Assembly: GCA_023410675.1 (NCBI GenBank)
Contig: JAEYPM010000023.1
Span: 12,884 to 76,883, forward strand
Reading direction: 5' to 3'
Length of the DNA stretch: 64,000 nt
DNA from: Bacillota bacterium
GTDB lineage: Bacteria; Bacillota; Clostridia; Lachnospirales; Cellulosilyticaceae
This document shows positions 45,502 to 54,555 of the stretch, in pieces. The number at the start of each line of letters is the position of its first letter. The first letter of the stretch is position 1. A program made the translations under genes and the position numbers. The notes under the pieces were generated by a model that was not told the DNA's origin, did not search any database, and was given only the letters and a program-made list of their open reading frames with translations.

Positions 45502-46776
45502 ATGTCGGGTTTATATCATTTACTAAATATTGACGAAGAAACTGAAAGGTTTTGTTTAGAGACAGAACAGCAATTGACTAAAAGCTTTAAAACTATTGAA
45601 GAGAATATGCATATAAATGGAGCAAAAGTATTACAAGCTATGCAGAAAAATAAGCTTAGTGATATTCATTTTGCAGCAACGAGTGGCTACGGATATAATG
45701 ACCTCGGAAGAGAAGTTGTAGAACAAATATATGCTGATGTGTTTCATGCTGAAGCAGGCCTTGTTAGGCCTCAGCTCATATCAGGAACTCATGCATTAAC
45801 AGTCGCTTTGTTTGGAAATTTAAGACCAGGAGATGAACTTCTTTCTCCTGTTGGCAAACCCTATGATACACTAGAAGGTGTTATTGGCATTAAACCAGAA
45901 AAGGGAAGTTTAGCTGAGTATGGAATTACATATAAAGAAGTTTCTCTAAAAGAGGATTTTAGCTTTGATTTTGAAGGAATTAAAAATGCAATTACTAATA
46001 AGACAAAGCTAATTACTATACAAAGATCTAAGGGCTACGCTTATAGACCTACATTTACTGTAACTCAAATTAAGGAGCTTATTTCCTTTATAAGAGATAT
46101 CAAAAAAGATGTTATATGTATGGTTGATAATTGTTATGGTGAATTTGTAGATACGATTGAACCAACAGATGTGGGAGCAGATTTAGTAGTAGGCTCACTA
46201 ATAAAAAATCCAGGTGGTGGTCTTGCTCCTATTGGTGGTTATATAGTAGGGAAAGAAGAATATGTTGATAATTCAGCTGTAAGACTAACTGCGCCAGGTC
46301 TTGGTAAAGAAGTAGGTGCAACCCTTGGTCTCAATCAGCCTGTTTTACAAGGACTTTTTTTAGCACCAGAAGTTGTAGCTAATGCGTTAAAAGGAGCAGT
46401 ATTAACTGCTGCATTATTTGAAAAACTAGGCTTTGAAGTTATGCCAACAAGTAGGGAAACAAGAAGTGATATTATCCAGGCCATTAATATGAAAAATGCA
46501 GATAATATTATAGCTTTTTGTGAAGGAATACAAAAAGCTGCTCCAGTAGATAGTTTTGTAACACCTGTGCCATGGGATATGCCAGGTTATAATAGTAAGG
46601 TCATTATGGCTGCAGGTGCATTTGTTCAAGGAGCATCTATTGAACTTAGTGCAGATGCTCCTATAAAACCGCCTTACACAGTATTCTACCAAGGGGGGCT
46701 GACCTATTATCATGCACGATTAGGTGCCATGATCGCTATGCAAACTATGAAAAACAAAAAATGTATTAGTTTGTAA
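45502..46776 (+). CDS. PLP-dependent lyase, methionine gamma-lyase/aluminium-resistance (YnbB) family
   Basis: About 424 aa. A fold-type I PLP enzyme of the family annotated as aluminium resistance protein or methionine gamma-lyase-like. Features: GYGYNDLGREVVEQIYADVF, RPQLISGTHAL, VDNCYGEFVD and the PLP-lysine segment GSLIKNPGGGLAPIGGYIVG. The substrate is unproven. ATG at 45502 is set by AGAGGAGAG. Its location after hfq matches B. subtilis synteny. Its 3' end overlaps the convergent nadE by 11 bases. Confidence 0.88.
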   Translation: MSGLYHLLNIDEETERFCLETEQQLTKSFKTIEENMHINGAKVLQAMQKNKLSDIHFAATSGYGYNDLGREVVEQIYADVFHAEAGLVRPQLISGTHALTVALFGNLRPGDELLSPVGKPYDTLEGVIGIKPEKGSLAEYGITYKEVSLKEDFSFDFEGIKNAITNKTKLITIQRSKGYAYRPTFTVTQIKELISFIRDIKKDVICMVDNCYGEFVDTIEPTDVGADLVVGSLIKNPGGGLAPIGGYIVGKEEYVDNSAVRLTAPGLGKEVGATLGLNQPVLQGLFLAPEVVANALKGAVLTAALFEKLGFEVMPTSRETRSDIIQAINMKNADNIIAFCEGIQKAAPVDSFVTPVPWDMPGYNSKVIMAAGAFVQGASIELSADAPIKPPYTVFYQGGLTYYHARLGAMIAMQTMKNKKCISL

Positions 46777-48766
46777 TAGTATCTAATTCTCTTAGCCATG
46801 CTTCATAAGATGCATCGCTTGGCATACGCCAATCGCCACGTGGAGATAAAGAGACAGAGCCAACTTTTATTCCATCAGGCATGCAAGACCTTTTAAACTG
46901 CTGTGTGAAAAAGCGTCTATAAAATATTCTCATATCTTTTAATACTTTTTCCTTGCCGAAGGTCATATTATCTTCTTTATTACAAGAAGTATTTTGTGTC
47001 ATGGCATGGATAAATAAGTCATATATCTTTTTAGGACCAAACCCATACCGAAGCATATAATACAAGATAAAGTCATGTACCACATAGGACCCAACAGCAT
47101 CTTCTGTTTTTTGTGCAATGGTTCCATCAGCGTTAGGTGGTAAAAGCTCTGGGCTAATTGGTGTATCGCAAATATCGAGTAAAGTAGCTTTGATTGGGTC
47201 CTTTTGTTTTTTTGCATAGGAATGAACAATACTACGTATTAACGTTTTTGGTACTGAAGCGTTAACCCCATACATACTCATCTGATCACCATTGTAAGTA
47301 CACCATCCAAGAGCTAATTCAGATAAATCACCTGTTCCTACTACAATAGCATTGAATTTATTTGCAATATCCATAAGAACTTGTGTTCTTTCTCTAGCTT
47401 GTACATTTTCAAAAGTAATATCATGTACATTTATATCATGGCCAATATCTTTGTAGTGCTGCAAACAAGCTTCTTTTATAGAAATTTCTTGATAGGTAAT
47501 ACCTAATGCCTTCATTAAGCTTATAGCGTTATTTAAGGTACGGCTTGTTGTGCCAAAACAAGGCATGGTAATGCCTATAATACCTTTAAGATTATAGTTA
47601 TTAATCTTAAAAGCTTCTATACAAACAATTAATGCTAGTGTAGAATCAAGTCCTCCAGAAATACCAACCACTACTTTTTCACAATGAATTTTCTTTAACC
47701 TTTGTGCAAGTCCTATGGCTTGTAATGACAATATTTCCTCTGAACGGCTATCAATATCTGTAGGAACAAATGGAAAAAGAGATATTTTTCTATTTGCCTT
47801 AAAGACGTTTAGTTTTGGATTAAAAGTTTTTAAGTAAATATGTTTATAGTTTTTATAGTCGTGCAATTTACCTTCAACTAACATAAATGAACTATTAACG
47901 ACTCTTTCGTTAATGCATTTTTCAATATCAATTTCTCCATAAGTAATATCTTGGTTTTCCATAAACTTTGTTTCAGCTGTAATTATACCATTTTCTGCAA
48001 TAATACAATGACCTGAAAAAACAGTATCAGTAGTGGATTCGTCACTAGTAGCAGAAGCATAAACATAGCCGCACATACAATTAGCTGACTGCATTTTAAC
48101 TAGGTCTTGACGATAATAAGTTTTTCCAATCGTTTCATTACTTGCAGAAAGATTGACAATGATATTGGCACCATATAAAGTGTGATAGGATGAAGGAGGG
48201 ATAGGTACCCATAAGTCTTCACATATTTCAGCGGCAATTATAGCACCACTTTGCTGATCTTCTATAAGGAAAGTTTCAGTGAAAGGAATTCTTTCATCAT
48301 ATAACTGAATTTCATCATTAAGTCTCTCATAAGCAGATTTAAAATACCTAGCCTCATAGTAGACACCATAGTTTGGAATAAATGTTTTTGGAATAACACC
48401 TAAAACTTTGCCATTATGAATGGCAACAGCACAGTTAAATAGCTGATTGTCTTTTCGAATAGGTATTCCCACAAAAATAATTGGACAATATTCATGTCTA
48501 GTACTATCAATAAAACGTCTTAGTTCTTCCTTAGCACTATTTAGAAGCATAGATTGATTAAATAAGTCTGAACATGTATAGCCTGTTATACATAATTCAG
48601 GATACACAACTATTCTTGTTTGTCTTTCTCCAGACTCATTTTTTTCTAAAACACTGTTGAATAGTTCCAACATCTTATCTACATTATATCTAGGATTTCC
48701 AATTTGAATAGTAGTAGGGGTTAAGGTTGCAACTTCAATAATCCCATGATTTAATAAGTGACTCAT
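46766..48766 (-). CDS. nadE: Glutamine-dependent NAD+ synthetase
   Basis: About 666 aa. The N-terminal nitrilase-like glutaminase has catalytic triad equivalents in YPELCITGY, VIPKTFIPNYG and EICEDLW (Glu61, Lys131 and Cys186 when counted from the GTG at 48778). The C-terminal synthetase has the PP-loop VGISGGLDSTLAL and GTGDLSELALGW. It makes NAD from deamido-NAD with glutamine as nitrogen donor. The GTG at 48778 is part of the AGGAGGTG ribosome binding site, so ATG at 48766 is the likely start. Confidence 0.95.
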   Translation of the reverse strand: MSHLLNHGIIEVATLTPTTIQIGNPRYNVDKMLELFNSVLEKNESGERQTRIVVYPELCITGYTCSDLFNQSMLLNSAKEELRRFIDSTRHEYCPIIFVGIPIRKDNQLFNCAVAIHNGKVLGVIPKTFIPNYGVYYEARYFKSAYERLNDEIQLYDERIPFTETFLIEDQQSGAIIAAEICEDLWVPIPPSSYHTLYGANIIVNLSASNETIGKTYYRQDLVKMQSANCMCGYVYASATSDESTTDTVFSGHCIIAENGIITAETKFMENQDITYGEIDIEKCINERVVNSSFMLVEGKLHDYKNYKHIYLKTFNPKLNVFKANRKISLFPFVPTDIDSRSEEILSLQAIGLAQRLKKIHCEKVVVGISGGLDSTLALIVCIEAFKINNYNLKGIIGITMPCFGTTSRTLNNAISLMKALGITYQEISIKEACLQHYKDIGHDINVHDITFENVQARERTQVLMDIANKFNAIVVGTGDLSELALGWCTYNGDQMSMYGVNASVPKTLIRSIVHSYAKKQKDPIKATLLDICDTPISPELLPPNADGTIAQKTEDAVGSYVVHDFILYYMLRYGFGPKKIYDLFIHAMTQNTSCNKEDNMTFGKEKVLKDMRIFYRRFFTQQFKRSCMPDGIKVGSVSLSPRGDWRMPSDASYEAWLRELDTITN

Positions 48767-48837
48767 TTTATCCTGCACCTCCTAAAAGTAAAATAAGTAT
48801 TTATATTACTTTTTGATTTATCTATTTAATATACCAC

Positions 48838-48865
48838 AAAAGCAGATATTATAAAATATCTGCTT
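48838..48865 (-). terminator. Terminator of lexA
   Basis: The minus strand reads AAGCAGATATT-loop-AATATCTGCTT followed by TTG, an 11-bp perfect stem that overlaps the last base pairs of the lexA stop codon. Confidence 0.65.
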
Positions 48866-49475
48866 AAAATTCTCTGAAAAGCCCTATAACTTTTCCTAAT
48901 ATAGTAGCCTCATGAACACATATAGGTGCCATAAAGTCATTTTCTGGTTGAAAACGTATCATGTTCTTTTCTTTGAAAAATCTTTTTACAGTAACTTCAT
49001 CTTCAATAAGAGCAACAACAATTTCTCCATTCTCAGCATAGGTTTGGCTTTTTACAATAATATAGTCCTTATCATATATACCCGCATTGATCATACTTTC
49101 ACCTTGAACACGCACGATAAAAGTATCCTTATTTCGTGTAATATGATTGGGAAGAGGGAAGTAGTCCTCGATATTATGATCTGCTAGAATTGGTTGTCCT
49201 GCTGTGACCCTTCCTACTATTGGTACGGGTGTAGCATGTTCATCAAGCCAGCTTTCTCTTTCACCTAAAATTTCAATAGCTCTTGGTTTTGTAGGATCTC
49301 TTTTAATTAATCCTTTTTTTTCTAAGCTATTTAAGTGGCTATGAACAGTAGAAGTTGATTTAAGATTTACTGCAGTACAAATCTCTCTAACAGAAGGAGG
49401 ATACCCTCTATCTTTAAAAACATCTTTAATATATTCTAATATTTGCTCTTGTTTGGGTGTTAGTGCATTTTCCAT
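48864..49475 (-). CDS. lexA: LexA repressor
   Basis: 203 aa SOS repressor. The N-terminal winged helix (LTPKQEQILEYIKDVFKDRGYPPSVREI, STSTVHSHLNSLEKKGLIKR) binds DNA. The self-cleavage site is Ala92-Gly93 in GRVTAGQP, with catalytic Ser127 (GESM) and Lys164 (EVTVKRF). RecA-stimulated autocleavage derepresses SOS genes. A LexA-box-like palindrome about 60 bases upstream suggests autoregulation. Confidence 0.96.
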   Translation of the reverse strand: MENALTPKQEQILEYIKDVFKDRGYPPSVREICTAVNLKSTSTVHSHLNSLEKKGLIKRDPTKPRAIEILGERESWLDEHATPVPIVGRVTAGQPILADHNIEDYFPLPNHITRNKDTFIVRVQGESMINAGIYDKDYIIVKSQTYAENGEIVVALIEDEVTVKRFFKEKNMIRFQPENDFMAPICVHEATILGKVIGLFREF

Positions 49476-49533
49476 AGGATAACCCCTTAGTTTTATATTT
49501 TCATTAATTATAACATAGATAATTTAGCAAATC

Positions 49534-49545
49534 AAACATATGTTC
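49534..49545. promoter_or_regulatory. LexA box upstream of lexA
   Basis: AAACATATGTTC matches the Gram-positive LexA operator GAAC-N4-GTTC with one mismatch and contains the perfect palindrome AACATATGTT. Confidence 0.65.
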
Positions 49546-49575
49546 TTTTTTGCACTTATTTATCTACGACTTATT

Positions 49576-50634
49576 CTAACTTTCTCGAAGTTTCACAACA
49601 GAGGCTGCCATCTGTTTTCTTTGATCATCCATTTTAGCATAGTGTTTTCTTGTTGTATTAACATCCTTATGCCCTAGAACATCAGCAACTAAGTAAATAT
49701 CTCCAGTCTCTTGGTAAAGCTGCGTACCATATGTCGTTCGTAGTTTATGTGGTGTAATTTTTTTTAGATTTGTAAGAAGAGTCGTATATTTTTTTACTAA
49801 TATTTGCACGCTTCTAACCGATAATCTTTTATTTTGCATGGACAAAAAAAGTGGATTATCTAAATCTGTGCATATGGCTTTTTCTCTTTCCTCTAGGTAT
49901 TCACGTAGTATTTTTTCTACTTCTTCACTAAAATAGATAATCGTACTATTTCCACCTTTTCGGGTGATCTTAATACCATTATAATTAAAATCTATATCTT
50001 CTACATTAATGCCAACACATTCTGATACACGCATACCTGTTCCAAGTAAAAGTGCAAAGAGAGCTAGATCTCTTTTTTGTGTATATTTATGGTAGACTTT
50101 TTGCTTGTCAGTTAGCTTGTCACCATGTTCAACAATATCTAGAAGATTTGCGACTTCATCAATTTCTAGCTTGATAATTGGTTTTTCATAAATTCTTGGC
50201 ATATCTACAAAAGAAGTGGGATTTTTAGTAATAAGTTGTTGCCTATAAAAGTAGTTGTAGAATGTTTTTAAAGAAGCTAGTTTTCTTGCTTTACCATTTT
50301 GGCCATTTTGATAAGCAATGGTATGGTTTAAATTTTGATCTTTTTCATAATACGTAAGATGCTCGAGATACTTTTCTATATCTTTAGGTGTAACCTCAGC
50401 CAAATGGGCAAGAGTAATATCTTTTAAAGTGTTTAACGCACTAAGTTCTGGAATTTCCTTATAAATATATTCGAAAAAGATGCGTGTATCATAAATATAA
50501 GCAAGACGTGTATTAGCACTACATGTATGTTCAATACCTCTTGAAAAATCACTTGCATATGCTGGAAGCTCCTTTAGAATTTCCCTCATTTTAAGCGTTG
50601 TATATTTATTTTTGTTATCTTGATAACTAGACAA
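49576..50634 (-). CDS. XerS-like tyrosine site-specific recombinase
   Basis: 352 aa. The N-terminal SAM-like DNA-binding domain (about residues 35-140) and C-terminal catalytic domain are both complete. The catalytic set is Arg202 (GTGMRVSE), Lys226, His296-x-x-Arg299 (HKLR), His322 (LGHKD) and Tyr332 (KHYAKM). Length and N-terminus resemble XerS, the single recombinase that resolves chromosome dimers in streptococci, more than XerC/XerD (~300 aa). It lacks the extra patch of integron integrases. It ends 4 bases after the TtcA-type gene, so the two are co-transcribed. Confidence 0.85.
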   Translation of the reverse strand: MSSYQDNKNKYTTLKMREILKELPAYASDFSRGIEHTCSANTRLAYIYDTRIFFEYIYKEIPELSALNTLKDITLAHLAEVTPKDIEKYLEHLTYYEKDQNLNHTIAYQNGQNGKARKLASLKTFYNYFYRQQLITKNPTSFVDMPRIYEKPIIKLEIDEVANLLDIVEHGDKLTDKQKVYHKYTQKRDLALFALLLGTGMRVSECVGINVEDIDFNYNGIKITRKGGNSTIIYFSEEVEKILREYLEEREKAICTDLDNPLFLSMQNKRLSVRSVQILVKKYTTLLTNLKKITPHKLRTTYGTQLYQETGDIYLVADVLGHKDVNTTRKHYAKMDDQRKQMAASVVKLRES

Positions 50635-50638
50635 ACGA

Positions 50639-51364
50639 TCATCCCCTATCTATATTCCAGTCTTTTAATGCACTTCTTTGTATAGCTCCAAATATATTCT
50701 CTCGAACATGTGGCATCTCTTTTTGAAATGAATAAATGAGTTGTTTTATATATTCTCTTTTGGTTTGTCCATCAGCTGGGCACGGACTTTTAAGTACAGG
50801 AAGTTCGTTTTTCTTTGAAAAACTTCTTATATCAGCTTCAGGTGCATAGATTAAAGGTCTAATGAGTGTTATATGACTCTTATCTAGATAAGTTACAGGA
50901 CTCATGGTGTGTATTCTGCCTTCATAAAAAAGAGACATAAGCAAAGTTTCATTAATATCATCTTTATTATGGCCCAAAGCTATTTTATTACATCCAAGTT
51001 GCTTTGAAATATCCAAAAGAGCTCCTTTTCTCATTTTCGAGCAAAGAGAACAAGGATTCGTCTCTTTTCTTTCTTTAAAAACAATATCTGCTATTTGTGT
51101 TTCATAAATGGCATAGGGAATATCTAGTGCTTTAAAATATTCTTTAAGTTTAGTAGTATCAAAATTATCAAAGCCAAGTGAAATAGTAATCGCATGCAAT
51201 GAAAAATTCTTAGGGTAAAAACGCTGCAAATCTTTTAAAGCTCTTGCTAAAGTAAGGCTATCTTTACCTCCAGAAATACCAATCGCTATTTTATCACCAC
51301 TTTGAATCATATCATAATCCTGAATAGCCCTTCTTGTATAACTTAATAAATGTTGAAGCTGCAT
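50639..51364 (-). CDS. TtcA-family tRNA 2-thiocytidine synthetase
   Basis: 241 aa PP-loop ATPase. SGGKDS (residues 31-36) is the pyrophosphate-binding loop and NPCSLCSKMRKGAL holds the CxxC Fe-S/sulfur-transfer motif; LGHNKDD and SPCPADGQTKRE follow. The family thiolates C32 or related tRNA positions, and some members have other targets. It is the first gene of a short minus-strand operon with the recombinase. AGGAG lies before its ATG. Confidence 0.88.
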   Translation of the reverse strand: MQLQHLLSYTRRAIQDYDMIQSGDKIAIGISGGKDSLTLARALKDLQRFYPKNFSLHAITISLGFDNFDTTKLKEYFKALDIPYAIYETQIADIVFKERKETNPCSLCSKMRKGALLDISKQLGCNKIALGHNKDDINETLLMSLFYEGRIHTMSPVTYLDKSHITLIRPLIYAPEADIRSFSKKNELPVLKSPCPADGQTKREYIKQLIYSFQKEMPHVRENIFGAIQRSALKDWNIDRG

Positions 51365-51512
51365 TTATGCTCCTCCAAGCCTATAAAAATAATGTTCTAT
51401 TACCATAAATTATATATTAGCTTTATTATTCTCGCAACACATGGCTTATATGATAAATAATAAGGGTTATTAATCTATTGAAAATACTTATAAGTTATGA
51501 TAAAGTAATGTC

Positions 51513-51876
51513 AGTAATAAATTTCAAATATTAGGAGTGGTGGTTGATGTTGGTGTTTTTTGTAAAGGTGAATAGTGCTAACTAAATAAGCAAGTAAACG
51601 CACATAAAATTTTTAAGTTTGAGTATGCTCAGGCTTTGTTTGTGTACTCAATATACGTTTTATGTCTTTTATATTTGAATGGCTTACCTTACAAAAAATG
51701 CTTTCAGAAATTAGTTGCTCATTAGATAATAATAAAGAATATGGTTATCAAACTTGTAGACATCAAGTTTGTTTGCTATACGATTTATTATCAGTTTAAT
51801 CATGTAAACTCATACAATGTCCGCAGTAAAGCAAAATGCCTTTTTGAAGGTAAATGCCTTATTGCGGACATTTTTA
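51513..51876 (+). ncRNA. Candidate structured non-coding RNA or mutS2 leader
   Basis: It is bounded by the promoter-like pair at 51478-51506 and the terminator at 51817-51876. Internal hairpins: an interrupted long stem at about 51600-51669 (ACATAAAA with TTTTATGT outside, TTGAGTA with TACTCAA inside), and CAAACTTG/CAAGTTTG at 51749-51771. No long reading frame. It does not match tmRNA, SRP RNA or a riboswitch that I know. It could also be an attenuated leader of the MutS2-like gene. Confidence 0.35.
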
Positions 51877-51878
51877 TG
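51817..51878 (+). terminator. Strong terminator 87 bases before the MutS2-like gene
   Basis: Seventeen-base arms (51817-51833 and 51855-51871: ATGTCCGCA...GC with GC...TGCGGACAT) with two mismatches and a ~21-base loop, followed by TTTTTATG. On the minus strand there is no T run, so it ends a plus-strand transcript that contains no obvious gene. Confidence 0.75.
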
Positions 51879-51964
51879 TATATATGAATTAACATATTAA
51901 ATAAGTTATACGATGTAAATTCATTTTAAACGCTTTATAAAAGAAAATATAAGGAGAAAATGAT

Positions 51965-53881
51965 ATGAATAATCATTCTTTTGATAAATTACAATATAAC
52001 GAGTTAAAAAGTATCGTTAAAGAATACTGTGTGAGTAACCTTGGTAAAGAGCTTATTGATACGCTCTCGCCAAGTACAAATAAGTCTACCATAAAAAATA
52101 GACTTGCAGAAACAACTGAAGGACGTACATTACTTGATTTAAATGGAAGCGTTCCATTGCAAGGGATAATGAAAATAAGTACTATTTTAGATAAAGTAGA
52201 AAAAGGGAGTATTTTAGAGCCAGAATCATTAACAAACATTCAAAGTTTTATATTGGGATGCCTAAAAATCAAGACTTATTTAAAAGACAAGGATTTCTAT
52301 GCCCCAACACTATACAGTTATAGTCATATTATTGAGGACCTTCATCATGTAGTTGATGAGGTAGACAGTATAATTAAAAATAACAGGGTTGATGATAGTG
52401 CTAGTAAGGAACTTAAAAAAGTACGTAGGTGCATTGTCAATACCGAAATAAAAATTGAAGATCGATTAGAAAAGTTTCTAAAAAGTAATGAAAACAAGAC
52501 TTATATTCAGGAATTTTTTGTCAGCAAGAGAAACGGAAGATATACCATCCCAATTAAAGCTGCTTATAAAAATCAAGTACCAGGAACTATTGTAGATACA
52601 TCCTCAAAAGGATTAACTGTATTTATTGAACCTATGGTTATTTCCAAATATACCACTGAGTTACTTCAGCTTAAAACAGAAGAAAGTATAGAAGAATATA
52701 GGTTATTAACCTATTTGACAGGTATTGTATATGATCACCTTCACATGCTTAGAAAAAATGTTGAGGTTATAGCACAATATGATATGATTTTTGCAAAAGC
52801 TAGATATAGTAAATCAATAGATGGAATTGAACCTAAGATTAATGATTATGGAGTCATTAATCTTATTAAAGGAAGACATCCACTTTTATCTGGAAAATTC
52901 GTTCCTTTAGATATTAAAATTGGTAAGGATTATCGCACGCTTGTTATAACAGGCCCTAATGCTGGTGGAAAAACACTTGTATTAAAAACCATTGGCTTAC
53001 TTACTTTAGCAATGCAATCTGGTTTTCATATTCCAGTTGACAAAGAAAGTGAAATGTCTATTTTTGATAAAATTTATGTAGATATCGGAGATGATCAAAG
53101 TATAGAAAATGCACTAAGCACCTTCTCGTCTCATGTTAAAAATATAGCAGAGATACTTCAAAATACAAATAATGCTACTTTATTATTATTTGATGAAATA
53201 GGTAGTGGAACAGAGCCAAACGAAGGAGCTGCACTTGCTATTGCTATATTAGAGGCTGCGTACCATAAGGGCGCTCTTACAGTTGCAACAACACATTATG
53301 CAGAAATAAAAAATTATGGTAATCTACATCCAGACTTTAAGAATGCCGCTATGAAATTCAACAAAGAAACTTTAGAACCACTTTATCAATTAATTATTGG
53401 TAAGTCAGGTGAAAGTAATGCCCTTTGGATATCTAAAAAGATGGGGATTGACGAATCTATAATTGATAATGCAAAAAAATATATGTGCATGTCAAAATGC
53501 TATAATTTAAAATGTATTAATAGTAATTTTATACGCATCAATAAGGAAGCTTCACCAAAAGTAGCAAAAGAAGAAGATAACTTTGACTATAATTTTCAAA
53601 AAGGCGATCAAGTGATTCTAATAGATTATAATGATTATGGCATTGTTTACGAAGGCAAAGATAACTATAATAATATTAAAGTGTTCTATAAAAATGAATT
53701 CATAGATGTAAATGCAAAAAGACTAAGATTAAGTATTGAAGCAAAATATCTTTATCCAAAAGACTATGATTATGACATATTATTTAAGAGCTTTAAAGAA
53801 CGCAAACTTGAAAAAGATATCATACGGGGTTCTAAAAAAGCTCTTAAAGCTATCAGAATAAATGAAAAAAAGAAAAAATAA
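51965..53881 (+). CDS. MutS2-like DNA mismatch-repair-family ATPase lacking the Smr domain
   Basis: 638 aa. Core and clamp helices (about residues 1-300) precede a MutS-type ATPase with Walker A GPNAGGKT (330-337), signature SIENALSTFSSHV, Walker B LLLFDEIGSGTEPNEG and ATTHYAEIK. Canonical MutS2 (~780 aa) ends in an Smr endonuclease domain. Here residues 550-638 form only a KOW-like segment (FQKGDQVILIDYNDYGIVYEG) and a basic tail, so nuclease activity is doubtful. MutS2 proteins suppress recombination or act on collided ribosomes. AAGGAGAAAATG precedes the ATG. Confidence 0.88.
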   Translation: MNNHSFDKLQYNELKSIVKEYCVSNLGKELIDTLSPSTNKSTIKNRLAETTEGRTLLDLNGSVPLQGIMKISTILDKVEKGSILEPESLTNIQSFILGCLKIKTYLKDKDFYAPTLYSYSHIIEDLHHVVDEVDSIIKNNRVDDSASKELKKVRRCIVNTEIKIEDRLEKFLKSNENKTYIQEFFVSKRNGRYTIPIKAAYKNQVPGTIVDTSSKGLTVFIEPMVISKYTTELLQLKTEESIEEYRLLTYLTGIVYDHLHMLRKNVEVIAQYDMIFAKARYSKSIDGIEPKINDYGVINLIKGRHPLLSGKFVPLDIKIGKDYRTLVITGPNAGGKTLVLKTIGLLTLAMQSGFHIPVDKESEMSIFDKIYVDIGDDQSIENALSTFSSHVKNIAEILQNTNNATLLLFDEIGSGTEPNEGAALAIAILEAAYHKGALTVATTHYAEIKNYGNLHPDFKNAAMKFNKETLEPLYQLIIGKSGESNALWISKKMGIDESIIDNAKKYMCMSKCYNLKCINSNFIRINKEASPKVAKEEDNFDYNFQKGDQVILIDYNDYGIVYEGKDNYNNIKVFYKNEFIDVNAKRLRLSIEAKYLYPKDYDYDILFKSFKERKLEKDIIRGSKKALKAIRINEKKKK

Positions 53882-54056
53882 TAATGTATCACTTCAATAT
53901 ACTACTAAATAATTTGACTTTTTAGGTAACATTTCATTATACTAAATTCAAAAATGTGCTGTTTGTTTATGTAGAGACATAATTTTATTCTATATCAATA
54001 GTTTTAATGCTGTTTCTCTATAACCCTTATATATTATGAAAGGAAGTAGATAGTGT

Positions 54057-54533
54057 ATGAATATTTTTAAAGAACAAGAAAATGAAATTCTAAGTATACT
54101 TAATGAATGGGAAGAAAAGCTATTAAAACTAAATGATATTCAAATAACACAAAAAAGAAATCAGCAAAATAGGACTATCAAGCAAATAGTAGGACATATG
54201 ATAGATTCAGCAACAAATAATATACATAGAATCGTTCACTTACAGTATCAAGAAAATCCATGTCATTATCCTGATTATGCAAACTTAGGAAATAATGATC
54301 GATGGATTGCTATACAAAATTACAATGATGCGTCTTGGTATGATTTAGTACAGCTTTGGAAATATAGCAATATCCATATAGTTCATGTTATAAAAAATAT
54401 TAAAACTGAATGTCTAGACAATATATGGGTAAGTGCTTTAAATCAAAAGATATCCTTAAAAGCTATGGTTATTGACTATCCAAGACATTTGAAATTGCAT
54501 ATTAATGAGATAAATCAATTGATTGAAGAATAA
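54057..54533 (+). CDS. DinB superfamily protein
   Basis: 158 aa four-helix-bundle protein. The metal-ligand pattern is visible as an early His (IVGHMIDSATNN) and a later pair in DYPRHLKLHINEI. DinB/YfiT-type proteins are metal-dependent thiol transferases or related enzymes; the substrate is unknown. It heads a three-gene group with the Cys-rich and DUF362 genes. The ribosome binding site is AGGAAG. Confidence 0.78.
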   Translation: MNIFKEQENEILSILNEWEEKLLKLNDIQITQKRNQQNRTIKQIVGHMIDSATNNIHRIVHLQYQENPCHYPDYANLGNNDRWIAIQNYNDASWYDLVQLWKYSNIHIVHVIKNIKTECLDNIWVSALNQKISLKAMVIDYPRHLKLHINEINQLIEE

Positions 54534-54555
54534 AAAATGTTTACGGAGGACACAC

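Larger units (their letters stand above)
51365..51964 (+). other. 600-base gene-free gap before the MutS2-like gene
   Basis: It separates divergent genes. The plus strand shows a promoter-like pair TTGAAA (51478-51483) and TAAAGT (51501-51506) with a 17-base spacer, several hairpins and a strong terminator at 51817. A 12-codon frame (51547-51585) with AGGAG 9 bases upstream and a 45-codon frame (51662-51799) without a ribosome binding site are the only short frames; neither resembles a known protein. Confidence 0.5.

Noticed and set aside
49576..50634. Integron integrase candidate for the attC-like sites
   Set aside because: The protein has XerS-like length and N-terminus, lacks an additional patch between motifs as in IntI, and sits in a conserved housekeeping context 12 kb away.
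51662..51799. A 45-codon plus-strand frame before the MutS2-like gene
   Set aside because: There is no ribosome binding site and no recognisable sequence; it lies within the structured candidate RNA.
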